DNA of 64,000 nt, taken from NCBI GenBank assembly GCA_016703535.1, contig JADJBV010000002.1, positions 1,674,001 to 1,738,000 on the forward strand, given 5' to 3'. The translations under genes and the position numbers were made by a program. Below the pieces are notes generated by a model that was given only the letters and a program-made list of their open reading frames with translations, was not told the origin of the DNA and did not search any database. The DNA is from Deltaproteobacteria bacterium. Lineage in GTDB: Bacteria; Myxococcota; Kuafuiibacteriia; Kuafuiibacteriales; Kuafuiibacteriaceae. Position 1 is the stretch's first letter. Every line of letters begins with the position of its first letter. Shown in pieces: positions 54,119-62,644 of the stretch.

Positions 54119-55531
54119 ATGAACTTCGCGGAGCCGATCTTCGTGCCGTTCCTCCTGACGGTGCTCCTCCTCGACCGGCTCCTCCCGAGCAAACGAGCCA
54201 AGGTCTGGATGCTGCTGGTCGCCAGCTGCGTCTTCTACGGATGGTGGAATGTCCGGCTGCTGCCGCTCCTCTTCGTCACCGCGATCCTCGACTTCTTCTT
54301 GGCTCGCTTCTTGAGCGGGACCGAAGATCCAAAGCTGCGCAAGGCGATCATCGTTGCCTCGGTGTGCGCGAACCTGGGCCTCCTGGGTTACTTCAAGTAC
54401 ACCAACTTCGCGATCTCGACGCTGAACGACCTCTTTGCGTGGGCTGGGCGCATGCCTCCTTTTGCGCCGATCGAGGTGCTGCTCCCAGTGGGGATCTCGT
54501 TCTACACCTTTCAGTCGATGAGTTACACGCTCGACGTCTATCGGCGCGAACTTCGGCCCGACCCCAGCTTGCCCCGGTTCCTGTGCTTCGTGACCCTGTT
54601 CCCGCAGTTGGTGGCCGGACCGATCGTACGGGCCGCTGAGCTCCTCCCCCAGCTCGCCGACGACTACAAGAACCAACGTGAGTCGGCGCTTTTCCTGATC
54701 CTCTTGGGCTTGTTCAAGAAGGTGGTGGTCGCCGACACTCTGGGCGCCGCCCTAGTCGACCCGGCCTTCGCGTCACCCGGCACCCAGCTCCCCGGGGTTC
54801 TGTGGATGGGCGCGTACGCCTACGCGTTCCAGATCTTCTGTGACTTCTCCGGATATTCGGACATCGCCATCGGTTGCGGTAAGTTGTTGGGCTACGACTT
54901 TCCCAAGAACTTCGCCGCGCCCTATCTGTCTTCGAGTGTGGGAGAGTTTTGGAGGCGTTGGCACGTAACCTTGGGGGCCTGGTTCCGGGACTACGTTTAC
55001 GTGCCCTTGGGGGGCAATCGGGGTGGGCTGGGCCGCTGGATCTTCGCTTCGTTGGCCGTCTTCTTGCTCTCGGGCTTGTGGCACGGCGCCTCCTACAACT
55101 TCATCATCTGGGGGGCGCTCCACGGCGCGGCCTTCGTGGCCGAGCGATTGGTGCGGCGGCTTCGAGGGGGGGCTCCCGCCTCCAGCTCTTTGCTGCGTCG
55201 GGGCTTGGGCGCGGTCCTGACCTTCCACTTCGTCACCGCGGCTTGGATCTTCTTCCGCGCCCAAACCTTGCCCGACGCCCTCAGCTACCTTCACGGCCTT
55301 TCCCAGGGGGCCCCGAGTTTGGCGGGGGTCGCGCCGACCGTTGTGCTGATCCTCGGCTTGGCAATCCTACTGCACATCTTGGTCGAGCCGCGGATCGAGG
55401 TGGCTTGGCGGGCCTTCGCGCGCCTCCCGGCTCCGGTCCAGGGCGCCGCGGTGGTGCTCCTCGGCGTGGTGCTGTACGCCAACACCGACGCAGCCATGGC
55501 TCGACGGGCGTTCATCTACTTCCAGTTCTGA
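54119..55531 (+). CDS. MBOAT-family O-acyltransferase (AlgI-like)
   Basis: The 470-residue polytopic membrane protein starts at ATG 54119. Diagnostic MBOAT features are FYTFQSMSYTLDVYR, LVAGPIVR, WRRWHVTLGAWFRDYVYVPLGG and the invariant active-site His in SGLWHGASYNFIIWGALHG. Such proteins move acyl groups from a cytoplasmic donor across the membrane to a partner that O-acetylates polysaccharide. The next gene encodes that kind of partner, an SGNH-like protein, but it is frameshifted here. Confidence 0.94.
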   Translation: MNFAEPIFVPFLLTVLLLDRLLPSKRAKVWMLLVASCVFYGWWNVRLLPLLFVTAILDFFLARFLSGTEDPKLRKAIIVASVCANLGLLGYFKYTNFAISTLNDLFAWAGRMPPFAPIEVLLPVGISFYTFQSMSYTLDVYRRELRPDPSLPRFLCFVTLFPQLVAGPIVRAAELLPQLADDYKNQRESALFLILLGLFKKVVVADTLGAALVDPAFASPGTQLPGVLWMGAYAYAFQIFCDFSGYSDIAIGCGKLLGYDFPKNFAAPYLSSSVGEFWRRWHVTLGAWFRDYVYVPLGGNRGGLGRWIFASLAVFLLSGLWHGASYNFIIWGALHGAAFVAERLVRRLRGGAPASSSLLRRGLGAVLTFHFVTAAWIFFRAQTLPDALSYLHGLSQGAPSLAGVAPTVVLILGLAILLHILVEPRIEVAWRAFARLPAPVQGAAVVLLGVVLYANTDAAMARRAFIYFQF

Positions 55532-55538
55532 GGTCCCG

Positions 55539-56521
55539 ATGCTGCGACGTGTCCTCGCCTACGTGCTGCTGTTTGGCCTCGGGTCGGTCATCTGGTTCGA
55601 GCTCGATCCGCGGCTCAAATACAACCTGGACTCGGACAACTATCGCTGGGTGGGCCAGGCCATCTACGAGCCGCGGTTTCCCATCGGCACGGCCTTCGTC
55701 GGCACCTCCCGGGTGTGGACCGCGGTCGACACCGCCACGATCGCCCGGGCCTTTCCTGAGGATCAGCCGATCAACCTCGGCACCAACTGGCACGGCCGCC
55801 AAGCTCGGTGGGTGGTGATCCGGGACTTACTCAACGCCAAGCCGATCAAACGTTTGGTCGTGGAGATCTTTCACGTCGAGGAGGAGGATGCCCACCCCTA
55901 TTCCCGGTTCCTCGGGGCGATCGACGACCCGCCGCTGGAGCTCTGGCGGGACCTGGACTCCCCTGGGCCCTGTTCGCCAACAACCAGCCAAAGCGCCTCC
56001 TCTCGGACCTGGTTGCCTACTATCTGAGCGCGATGGTCCGGAGCTATTACCTCGGGTTCCGAAGGGCCTGGTACGGGCCATTCGACGCCTTCCACTACCG
56101 CCACTGGGATGAGAGCCTCGAGCACCTCCAGACCTCCAACACCCCCGAGGAGCAAGCGCGCTTTCAGGCCAGCATCGCGGGTGAGGCCGCTCGCTACGAG
56201 GTCGATCCGGACTCGACCCGTCGGATCCCCGAGCGCTTTTTGGGTCGCGTGTCCAAGTTGTGTCGCGACAAGGGTGTCGAACTCTACTTCCTCTTCGTCC
56301 CCGGGCGGAACGGCCTGATCCCCAATCAACGTTATCTGGAGGTGCTGGGGCGCTACGGCACGCCGCTGATCTTGCCCCTCGAGGGCCTCTACGAGGCCAG
56401 GTTGTGGCGCGATCCCAGCCACTTCACCGCCGAGGGGACCGCGATCTTCACCCGTCGCCTCCTGGAGAGTCCGCTCTACCGACGTCGAGCCGACACCGCG
56501 ATCCCGGCGAGCGACCAATAG
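55539..56521 (+). pseudogene. SGNH-like O-acyltransferase partner, interrupted by a frameshift
   Basis: The N-terminal part reads from ATG 55539 in one frame: a membrane anchor (LAYVLLFGLGSVIWF) then FVGTSRVWTAV, an SGNH-type nucleophile Ser context. Good homology-like sequence continues in another frame after about 55962, within a CCCC run (ALFANNQPKRLLSDL onward to 56521). A single missing base explains it; restored, the protein would be about 327 residues, like AlgJ/DltD-type partners of MBOAT. A sequencing error in the homopolymer cannot be excluded. The 3' end overlaps the convergent O-antigen ligase gene by 46 bases. Confidence 0.75.
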
Positions 56522-57684
56522 AGCAGGGCCACCGTCGGGTGGTGGAGGGTGCTGTGGGTCAGGCCGGTGATCAGCAGGCCGACCATGCTCACCAAGACGA
56601 AGCGGTGGAGGAGCGCTGGGCCGGGCCCCGAGTGCAAGACAACTTGCAAAGCTCGCCACCAGGCGGTGGTCGTCGCGAGGACGAAGCCAAGGAAGCCGAC
56701 GAGGCCCGTCTCGGCCAGGACCTGGAGCCATTGGTTGTGGGGAGACGTCAGGTGCACGCCCGAGGCGCCGGCGGGGAGATAGGGACCCACCGTGAGGCCG
56801 TAAGCGCCGTGGCCCACGCCGAACAGCGGATGCTCGAGGAAGAGGCGCCAGCCGGCGCGGAATAGTCCCAGGCGGAGCTGACCGTCTTCGGAGATGGTGA
56901 GGAAGCGGCTTCGCCCGTATTCGGTGAGGAGCACGAGGCCGACCAGGGCCACTCCGGCGGCGGCGACCTTGAGCACGGTTTTGGCGCGGGCGCTGAGGGC
57001 CGCCAAGGTGAGGCCTCCCCCTGCCAGGCCAACCAACGCCATCCGCGCGTAGGTGTAGAGCACGCCGCCGCCCAACACCAACAGGCCGAGGCCCGCCGCC
57101 CGGCGTGTCCGTTCGCTCACGCCCTTTTGCACCAGCACCAGGCCGAAGAGGGCCAAGCCGGTGAGGCCCACGTGGGCCAACTTCAGGCGGTTGTAGTAGA
57201 GGCCGCTGGCGGCGAGCTCGTGGTAGACGCGGTTGGGGATCCAGATCTGGCCTGACTGGGGGTTCTTGAGGAACAGTGAGTCCCAAGGGAAGGGCCCAAA
57301 GCCGAGCTGGAGCAGACCGTAGGCGCCGTTGAGGGCCAGGCAGCCGCCGAAGATCCAGGCCAAGCGGCCGAGCAGTGGTTCATCGTCGGTGTTCAATGAC
57401 CAGGCGCCGACCAAGGCCGCCAGCGCCATCAGGGGGCGCGTCAACTCACCGGAGGACGGCCGAACGTTCAAGACGAAGAGGCCCGGTACACCCGCCAACC
57501 ACCACAGGACGACGCCGAGCTCGAACCATCCGGGGCGCCAAGACCGGGCCCGGCCGGTGGCGATTGCCGCCAACAACACCAACACACAGGAGATCTGGGC
57601 CGGCCCTTCGAACAGGGCCAGGGACGCGGCGAAGGCGTAGCACACCGCCCGATGGGCACGTTCGCCTTGGGCCCCCGCGATCAT
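56476..57684 (-). CDS. O-antigen ligase/polymerase-family membrane protein
   Basis: The 402-residue protein has about eleven hydrophobic helices and a large C-terminal periplasmic-type loop containing FGVGHGAYGLTVG and SPHNQWLQVLAETG. That PHNxW-type motif is typical of the Wzy/WaaL superfamily that joins polysaccharide units or attaches them to lipid A or another carrier. It is one of two such proteins in the locus, the other at 62645. A palindrome lies near its 3' end, and the gene overlaps the frameshifted SGNH gene by 46 bases. Confidence 0.88.
   Translation of the reverse strand: MIAGAQGERAHRAVCYAFAASLALFEGPAQISCVLVLLAAIATGRARSWRPGWFELGVVLWWLAGVPGLFVLNVRPSSGELTRPLMALAALVGAWSLNTDDEPLLGRLAWIFGGCLALNGAYGLLQLGFGPFPWDSLFLKNPQSGQIWIPNRVYHELAASGLYYNRLKLAHVGLTGLALFGLVLVQKGVSERTRRAAGLGLLVLGGGVLYTYARMALVGLAGGGLTLAALSARAKTVLKVAAAGVALVGLVLLTEYGRSRFLTISEDGQLRLGLFRAGWRLFLEHPLFGVGHGAYGLTVGPYLPAGASGVHLTSPHNQWLQVLAETGLVGFLGFVLATTTAWWRALQVVLHSGPGPALLHRFVLVSMVGLLITGLTHSTLHHPTVALLYWSLAGIAVSARRR
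56633..56648. repeat. iterated palindrome TGCAAG-ACAA-CTTGCA
   Basis: Six-base perfect arms in the ligase/polymerase gene, read on the minus strand as Gln-Val-Val-Leu. Confidence 0.75.
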
Positions 57685-57691
57685 CGGTGGC

Positions 57692-58174
57692 TCAGCGGGA
57701 CTCGAGATCCTTCACCTTGCCCATGGGCTTGGCCGGCACGCCTGCCACCACCGTGTCGGGCGGGACATCTTTGGTGACCACCGCGCCAGCGCCAACCAAC
57801 GCTCGTTCGCCGATGGTGAGGCCACACAGGATCGTGGCCCCGCTGCCGATGGAGGCGCCCTTCTTGACCACCGTCGGGACCACCACCCAGTCCTTTTCGG
57901 TCTGGAGCGCCCCACCTGAAGCCGTGGCCCGAGGGACCCGGTCGTTGGTGAACATCACGCCGTGGCCGATAAAAACTTCGTCCTCGATGGTCACGCCTTC
58001 GCAGATGAAGGTGTGAGAGGAGATCTTGCAGCGGGCGCCGATGGTGGCGTTTTTTTGGATCTCCACGAAGGTGCCGACCTTGGTGCCGTCACCGATGGTG
58101 CAGCCGTAGAGGTTGACCAGGTCGGGGTGGAAGATCTGCACGCCTTCGCCGAGCTTTACGTTCTTCTGGGGCAT
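57692..58174 (-). CDS. hexapeptide-repeat N-acyltransferase (WlbB/WbpD-like)
   Basis: The 160-residue protein starts at ATG 58174. Left-handed beta-helix coils are clear (TIGDGTKVGTFVEIQ, ISSHTFICEGVTIED, VVVPTVVKKGASIGSG). It is of the trimeric acyltransferase type (WlbB/WbpD) that acetylates the 3-amino group of UDP-diacetamido sugars, completing the steps encoded at 48-51 kb. A second copy lies 2 kb away at 59715 with near-identical nucleotide blocks. It ends eight bases upstream of the ligase start. Confidence 0.9.
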   Translation of the reverse strand: MPQKNVKLGEGVQIFHPDLVNLYGCTIGDGTKVGTFVEIQKNATIGARCKISSHTFICEGVTIEDEVFIGHGVMFTNDRVPRATASGGALQTEKDWVVVPTVVKKGASIGSGATILCGLTIGERALVGAGAVVTKDVPPDTVVAGVPAKPMGKVKDLESR

Positions 58175-58223
58175 CGGGGTGCGTCTGACACGAGCGGCGC
58201 GGCCGGCCAAGTGGAGATCGCGC

Positions 58224-59651
58224 CTACGGGAAGCGCCGAAAACGTTGCCAATAGACCTCGATCTGATCGTCGGTCTGGATCCGCTGCACGAAGGCCAACT
58301 CGCCGGGTTTGGGGATGCGGATGACGTCCGGGCCGTTGTCGGAGATCCGGGCCAGGGCGCAGTTGGGGGCGGTGGGGAAGAGGGTGAAGTTGCCGTTGGT
58401 CAGCGCGACCAAGAGGCTGTCGTCGAGCCGGACCGCGGTCAACAGGCTGTCGTCGCTGGGCGTGAAGAAGCCGGCCGGGGACCAGACCCGATCCTTCAGG
58501 CGGTAGAGCTCGGCGGGTTGGATGAACAGGTTGGGTGAAGGGAAGGCCGCCAGAAATCCGTCGCCGTCGGGCAACACGAACTCGCAGCGGCGATCGTTGG
58601 ACGTTGGGTCCCGCAAGCGGACCACCGGAGGATCTTCGCCATTGTCGTAGAGGGCCACCCCCCGGTCGGCCACGAAGGTCCCCAGGGCCAGCCCGTTCTC
58701 CAGCACCGCCAGGCTGGTGTAGCCGTAGCTCGACGTGGGGGGCTCGGCGGGCGCGTGCACCGTCCAGCCCGGATCGGTGGGCCCCTTGTGCAGGACCTTA
58801 CGACGGTCGGTGAGGGCGTACAGCTCCACGCCGCCCGCGACCAGCCGGCCGCCCAAGGAGGTGATGTTTTCGTAGGCCCGGGTCGGGTCCATCGGGAGTT
58901 TGCCGTCGTCGGGCAAGGTCCGCCCGAGGACCATGCTCAAGCGGTAACTTTCGCCGTCGAGCTCCAGTCTGGCCAACGACCCCAAGGTCCCGGCCAACCA
59001 CCAAACCCCGGGCGCCTCGAACCACGAGGAAATAGGCGTAAAGTTGGCGGCCTCCAGCTGGGACTCGAGCCCGGGAAGTCGGGTGGCCTCGCCGCGGGTC
59101 ACCACGAAGGCCCGCCGATCATCCAAGGTCAACAGCGCCCGATCCGGGTCGAGCAGCTCGAAGATCCCAAGCCCCGCGGTAGTGGTCGAGACGATCACCC
59201 GGTCGAATTCCTGAAAGTTCAGGCACTGTTCGTCGGGCCGCGGCGTCCGCTGGCACACGAAGCCCGGAGGCACACTGCTGGCCTCACTCGGGGACCAGCC
59301 CGCACCCGGGTTGTCGGTGGAGGAGACCAGGATGTTTTCGGCCAACTCGGCGCAGGGGCTCTCTCCGGCCCCGGGCGGCGGGTTGCGCGGTTGCAAGTTA
59401 CCTTGCAATAGCCCCAAAACGTCGGCGCTCTCCTCGAAGCCCAAAGCGTAGAGTTGGGTGTCTTCTTCGAGCTCGAGGGGCAGCGGGAAACGGGGGTTGA
59501 TCAACGCCTTCGGATCCGCGCCGCCCACGATCAACAGTTGGGTGTTGCCGGCCAAGCCGGGGAGGGGCAACCAGGCGGCGCTCTCGGAGCAAGCCGCCGT
59601 CCAAAGCAGCGCGCTACAGCGGGCGAGGCGCCATCCGGAAGAGGCCGGCAC
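58224..59651 (-). CDS. hypothetical lipoprotein between duplicated acyltransferases
   Basis: The 475-residue protein starts at ATG 59651 with a lipoprotein signal ending ALLWTAAC. The mature chain is beta-rich with repeated short strands (VYLDD-type turns, LLTAVRLDDSLLVALTNG), probably a propeller or beta-sandwich, plus a few cysteines. No family is recognised. Its location between two WlbB-like genes in a polysaccharide locus is odd and may reflect insertion between duplicated genes. One palindrome lies in it. Confidence 0.72.
   Translation of the reverse strand: MPASSGWRLARCSALLWTAACSESAAWLPLPGLAGNTQLLIVGGADPKALINPRFPLPLELEEDTQLYALGFEESADVLGLLQGNLQPRNPPPGAGESPCAELAENILVSSTDNPGAGWSPSEASSVPPGFVCQRTPRPDEQCLNFQEFDRVIVSTTTAGLGIFELLDPDRALLTLDDRRAFVVTRGEATRLPGLESQLEAANFTPISSWFEAPGVWWLAGTLGSLARLELDGESYRLSMVLGRTLPDDGKLPMDPTRAYENITSLGGRLVAGGVELYALTDRRKVLHKGPTDPGWTVHAPAEPPTSSYGYTSLAVLENGLALGTFVADRGVALYDNGEDPPVVRLRDPTSNDRRCEFVLPDGDGFLAAFPSPNLFIQPAELYRLKDRVWSPAGFFTPSDDSLLTAVRLDDSLLVALTNGNFTLFPTAPNCALARISDNGPDVIRIPKPGELAFVQRIQTDDQIEVYWQRFRRFP
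59391..59408. repeat. iterated palindrome TTGCAAG-TTAC-CTTGCAA
   Basis: Seven-base perfect arms inside the 58224 lipoprotein gene, read on the minus strand as Gln-Gly-Asn-Leu. Confidence 0.78.
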
Positions 59652-59714
59652 CCCGAGATTGTGCCAGCAGAGGCGGGGCCTGGGAACCCGGGTGAGGGGC
59701 GCCCTGGGGCGGAA

Positions 59715-60197
59715 TCAACCTTGCTCCAGCTCTCGGACGTCCCGGATCATGCGGGCCGGGCATCCGGCGACCACCGCGTTGGCGGGGACGTCTTTGGTGA
59801 CCACCGCCCCGGCGCCGACCAGGGCCCGTTCCCCGATGGTCACGCCGCAGACGATCACCGCACCCGAGCCGATGGAGGCGCCCTTCTTGACGGTGGTCGG
59901 GATGCAGGTCCAGTCCTTTTCGGTGCGCATCGATCCGTCCGGCCGAGCCGCCCGCGGCACCAACACGTTGGTGAACATCACGCCGTGGCCGATGAAGACC
60001 TCGTCCTCGATGGTCACGCCTTCGCAGATGAAGGTGTGGGAGGAGATCTTGCAGCGCGCGCCGATGAAGGCCTTCTTCTGGATCTCCACGAAGGCCCCGA
60101 CCTTGGTACCTTCGCCGATGCTGCAGCCGTAGAGGTTCACCAGCTCGGGCTGAAAGATCATCACCCCTTCGCCGAGCGTTACGTCCTTGAGAGGCAT
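59715..60197 (-). CDS. second hexapeptide-repeat N-acyltransferase (WlbB/WbpD-like)
   Basis: The 160-residue protein starts at ATG 60197 and is collinear with the copy at 57692 (LYGCSIGEGTKVGAFVEIQ, VVVTKDVPANAVVAG). Differences cluster near the C-terminus (ARMIRDVREL versus AKPMGKVKDL) and in the insert after residue 80, suggesting specialisation or relaxed selection. It should acetylate an amino sugar nucleotide. A near-identical 66-base block shared with the other copy (60001-60066 versus 57978-58043) points to recent duplication or gene conversion. Confidence 0.9.
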   Translation of the reverse strand: MPLKDVTLGEGVMIFQPELVNLYGCSIGEGTKVGAFVEIQKKAFIGARCKISSHTFICEGVTIEDEVFIGHGVMFTNVLVPRAARPDGSMRTEKDWTCIPTTVKKGASIGSGAVIVCGVTIGERALVGAGAVVTKDVPANAVVAGCPARMIRDVRELEQG

Positions 60198-60270
60198 GGG
60201 CCTCCCTTGGCACAAGCTCCGTGGCCCCTCAAGTAGAAGTCCGGGCCGCACTTCACCGAGGCCGAGGGTG

Positions 60271-61158
60271 TTAGGCGGGGCCAGGGCGGTGAGCGACCAG
60301 GTTGGCGTCACCCAAAGGCGCCGCGGCGATGGTCCGAAGGAGGTTTCCCGGATCGAAGGGCCGGAGTTCACCCCGATCTTCATCGACCTCGTACAACGTT
60401 AGGGCGTGGGACTGGAGCAACCCAAGGTAAGTTTCGGCATCCGAACCACAACGGCGGAGGCCCTCGGGCCACAACTCGGTGAAGATGGTCAGGCGCCCAG
60501 CGCGCCTCAGGGCCCGCTCCATCCCTCGGATGGCGCCGGTCTCGGCCCCTTGGATGTCGAGCTTTACGAAGGTGATCGGCCGCTCTTCAGCGGTCAACAC
60601 CTCGTCGATGTTCACCTGCCGAACCTCGACCGCCCGTCGCCCGTTGCCGGCGCCGCCAAGTTGGTGATCTCCGAGGTTCGTCTCCGACAAAAACAGCTGG
60701 GTCGAGCCGCTGACCTCGCCCACCGCCGCCTGGTGGAGCACGACGTTCTGGTAGCCGTTGGTGCGGACGTTCTTCTCGAGCAGGGCGAAGTTGGAGGGCT
60801 CGGGTTCGAAGGCGTGCACCGTCCCGGTCGGCCCGACCAGCCGCGCCAAGAGCAGGGTGTAGTAGCCAATATTGGCGCCGATATCGAGGACCACGTCGCC
60901 CGGGCGGACGTAGCGTTCGAGCAGTGAGGTCTCGAAAGGTTCGTACACTCCAAAAAGGGACAACTTCAGCGAGTCCCGAGCGTCTAGGTAGAGGTGATGA
61001 CCCAGGACGTCGGCTTCGGTCGGCTTCAAGCGCTGGAAGATGATCGGGTAGACCTGTCGTAGCGGCCATCGTCGCTGAATCCCAGTGCTGCGCAGGCCCA
61101 TCACCCCGCGGCGAAGGAGGCCAAAGAGGGCTGTCTTTGGCTTGTCCACCCAGTTCAT
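60271..61158 (-). CDS. FkbM-family SAM-dependent methyltransferase
   Basis: The 295-residue protein has the SAM-binding motif DVVLDIGANIGYYTLLLARL at about 90-110, followed by HAFEPEPSNFALLEKN, the FkbM signature. FKLDIQGAE-type elements (VKLDIQGAETGAI) complete the family pattern. In polysaccharide loci such enzymes O-methylate sugars. It lies between the second acyltransferase and the flippase, oriented with both. No signal or membrane segment is present. Confidence 0.92.
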   Translation of the reverse strand: MNWVDKPKTALFGLLRRGVMGLRSTGIQRRWPLRQVYPIIFQRLKPTEADVLGHHLYLDARDSLKLSLFGVYEPFETSLLERYVRPGDVVLDIGANIGYYTLLLARLVGPTGTVHAFEPEPSNFALLEKNVRTNGYQNVVLHQAAVGEVSGSTQLFLSETNLGDHQLGGAGNGRRAVEVRQVNIDEVLTAEERPITFVKLDIQGAETGAIRGMERALRRAGRLTIFTELWPEGLRRCGSDAETYLGLLQSHALTLYEVDEDRGELRPFDPGNLLRTIAAAPLGDANLVAHRPGPA

Positions 61159-61189
61159 CGCCTCTCTTTGGTCCGCCGAGGTCGGAAGG

Positions 61190-62620
61190 TCAAGGAGAAG
61201 TCAGAGCCGGCCCGGGGCGCCGCAACACTGACCTGAAGATGTCCCGCAGGGCTCGCCGGAAGAGGATGACCGTGAGGAGTTCGAAGACCAAAAAGCCCGC
61301 CCAGGCCGGGACCCGTTCAGTCTGGACCATCCACATGAACCCACCGCCCAACAGCGATACTGTGACCTTCTCAATCGGGTTCTCCAGCAGGTGGAGCCCA
61401 AAGCGGGAACGCGCGTAGTAGGCGGCGATCAGCGCCTTGACCACAAAAGAAGCGGCCAAGCCGATCATCACGCCTAGCACTCCGCGGCCCCAAGGCGTCA
61501 GCCACCAAACACCCGCGACGCTCAACGATGCCAACCCACAGACGGTCATCACCGAAGGGGGCGCCTCGGCCACCAGGAAGTTCATCACTGGCGCCATCAA
61601 CATTTCCAACATGAAGCCCAAGGTCAAAAAGGAAAACGAGAGCACGACCACGTCAGAGCTCACGTTGCCGATGATCGACAGGAGCGGGCGCGCCACGATC
61701 GCGAGGCCAAAACCCGCGGCGAGGCTAAAGACCGAAAGCCAGTGGAGACCCTTTTCGGTGAGCAGGCGTTGCCGATCGATCTGGGCGCCGCCTCCCAAAG
61801 AGGCGAGCTCGTGCACCAGCGGGACCTCGATGATCCGTGGCGCAAGCGCCAAGGCCAAGAGGAGCGAAAGGCTCAGGCTCAGTTCTCCAAGGACCGCGGC
61901 ATCGACCTGCGCTTCGAGGAGGAGGAGGGCGACCTCTCGGGCAGCAAGGCTGGAAGTTGAACCCAAGAAGAGCAGGGAGTGAAACCGGTGGAAGGTGGTT
62001 CGCATCTGGGGCGAGACCACGCCCCCGCGGATCTCGGACCAAACCACCTTCGCCGTGAACAAGCTGAAGGCCACATATACGAGGGGTACACCGGCCACCG
62101 CGATCGTCGGCCAACCCAGCCCCCAACAGGTGACCAGGAACAGGAACATCACCAGCACCGACGCGACGTCGGCCCAGAGGCTGGCGAACGCCTTCCCGAT
62201 CGCGAGCAACAAGATGCGGCCGAGTCGCCAATAGGTGTAGCCGAAGAGCCCCGCACCCAGGACCAGGATCTCCAGGACTGAGAGCGGCCGACTCAGGGCG
62301 AAGTGACCATAGATCCCCGCTCCAATCGCGCCAAAGATCGCGAACCCGGTCGCGAACCGATACGTCAAGGCCGCGAAGGCGCGGGCCGCGTCCTTTGCGC
62401 CTTCCCCCAAAGAACGGGACACATGACGGACCATCACCGTCGGAAGGGCAGCGGTAGCGGGGAGGGAAGCCAAAAAGAGGAGGGCTACCACCGTGGCCGC
62501 CCGACCATTGACCTCGGCTCCGAAGGCACGGGTCACGAAGGCGTTGAAGCCAGGGCGAATCAGCCCCACCAGCACCATCGCCGCCGTGGAGATCAGGAGA
62601 TTGGATCGGAGACTCGCCAT
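61190..62620 (-). CDS. Wzx-type polysaccharide flippase (MOP superfamily)
   Basis: The 476-residue polytopic protein starts at ATG 62620 with about twelve hydrophobic segments and the early NAFVTRAFGAEVNGRAATVVALLFL pattern seen in Wzx-like flippases (split here across two helices). It should carry lipid-linked oligosaccharide across the inner membrane for the ligase/polymerase proteins encoded on either side. It is 31 bases from the FkbM gene and 24 from the ligase-type gene. Its codon use is less GC-extreme than the window average. Confidence 0.88.
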   Translation of the reverse strand: MASLRSNLLISTAAMVLVGLIRPGFNAFVTRAFGAEVNGRAATVVALLFLASLPATAALPTVMVRHVSRSLGEGAKDAARAFAALTYRFATGFAIFGAIGAGIYGHFALSRPLSVLEILVLGAGLFGYTYWRLGRILLLAIGKAFASLWADVASVLVMFLFLVTCWGLGWPTIAVAGVPLVYVAFSLFTAKVVWSEIRGGVVSPQMRTTFHRFHSLLFLGSTSSLAAREVALLLLEAQVDAAVLGELSLSLSLLLALALAPRIIEVPLVHELASLGGGAQIDRQRLLTEKGLHWLSVFSLAAGFGLAIVARPLLSIIGNVSSDVVVLSFSFLTLGFMLEMLMAPVMNFLVAEAPPSVMTVCGLASLSVAGVWWLTPWGRGVLGVMIGLAASFVVKALIAAYYARSRFGLHLLENPIEKVTVSLLGGGFMWMVQTERVPAWAGFLVFELLTVILFRRALRDIFRSVLRRPGPALTSP

Positions 62621-62644
62621 GGGCGCGGGCCCAGGGAAGGTCGC

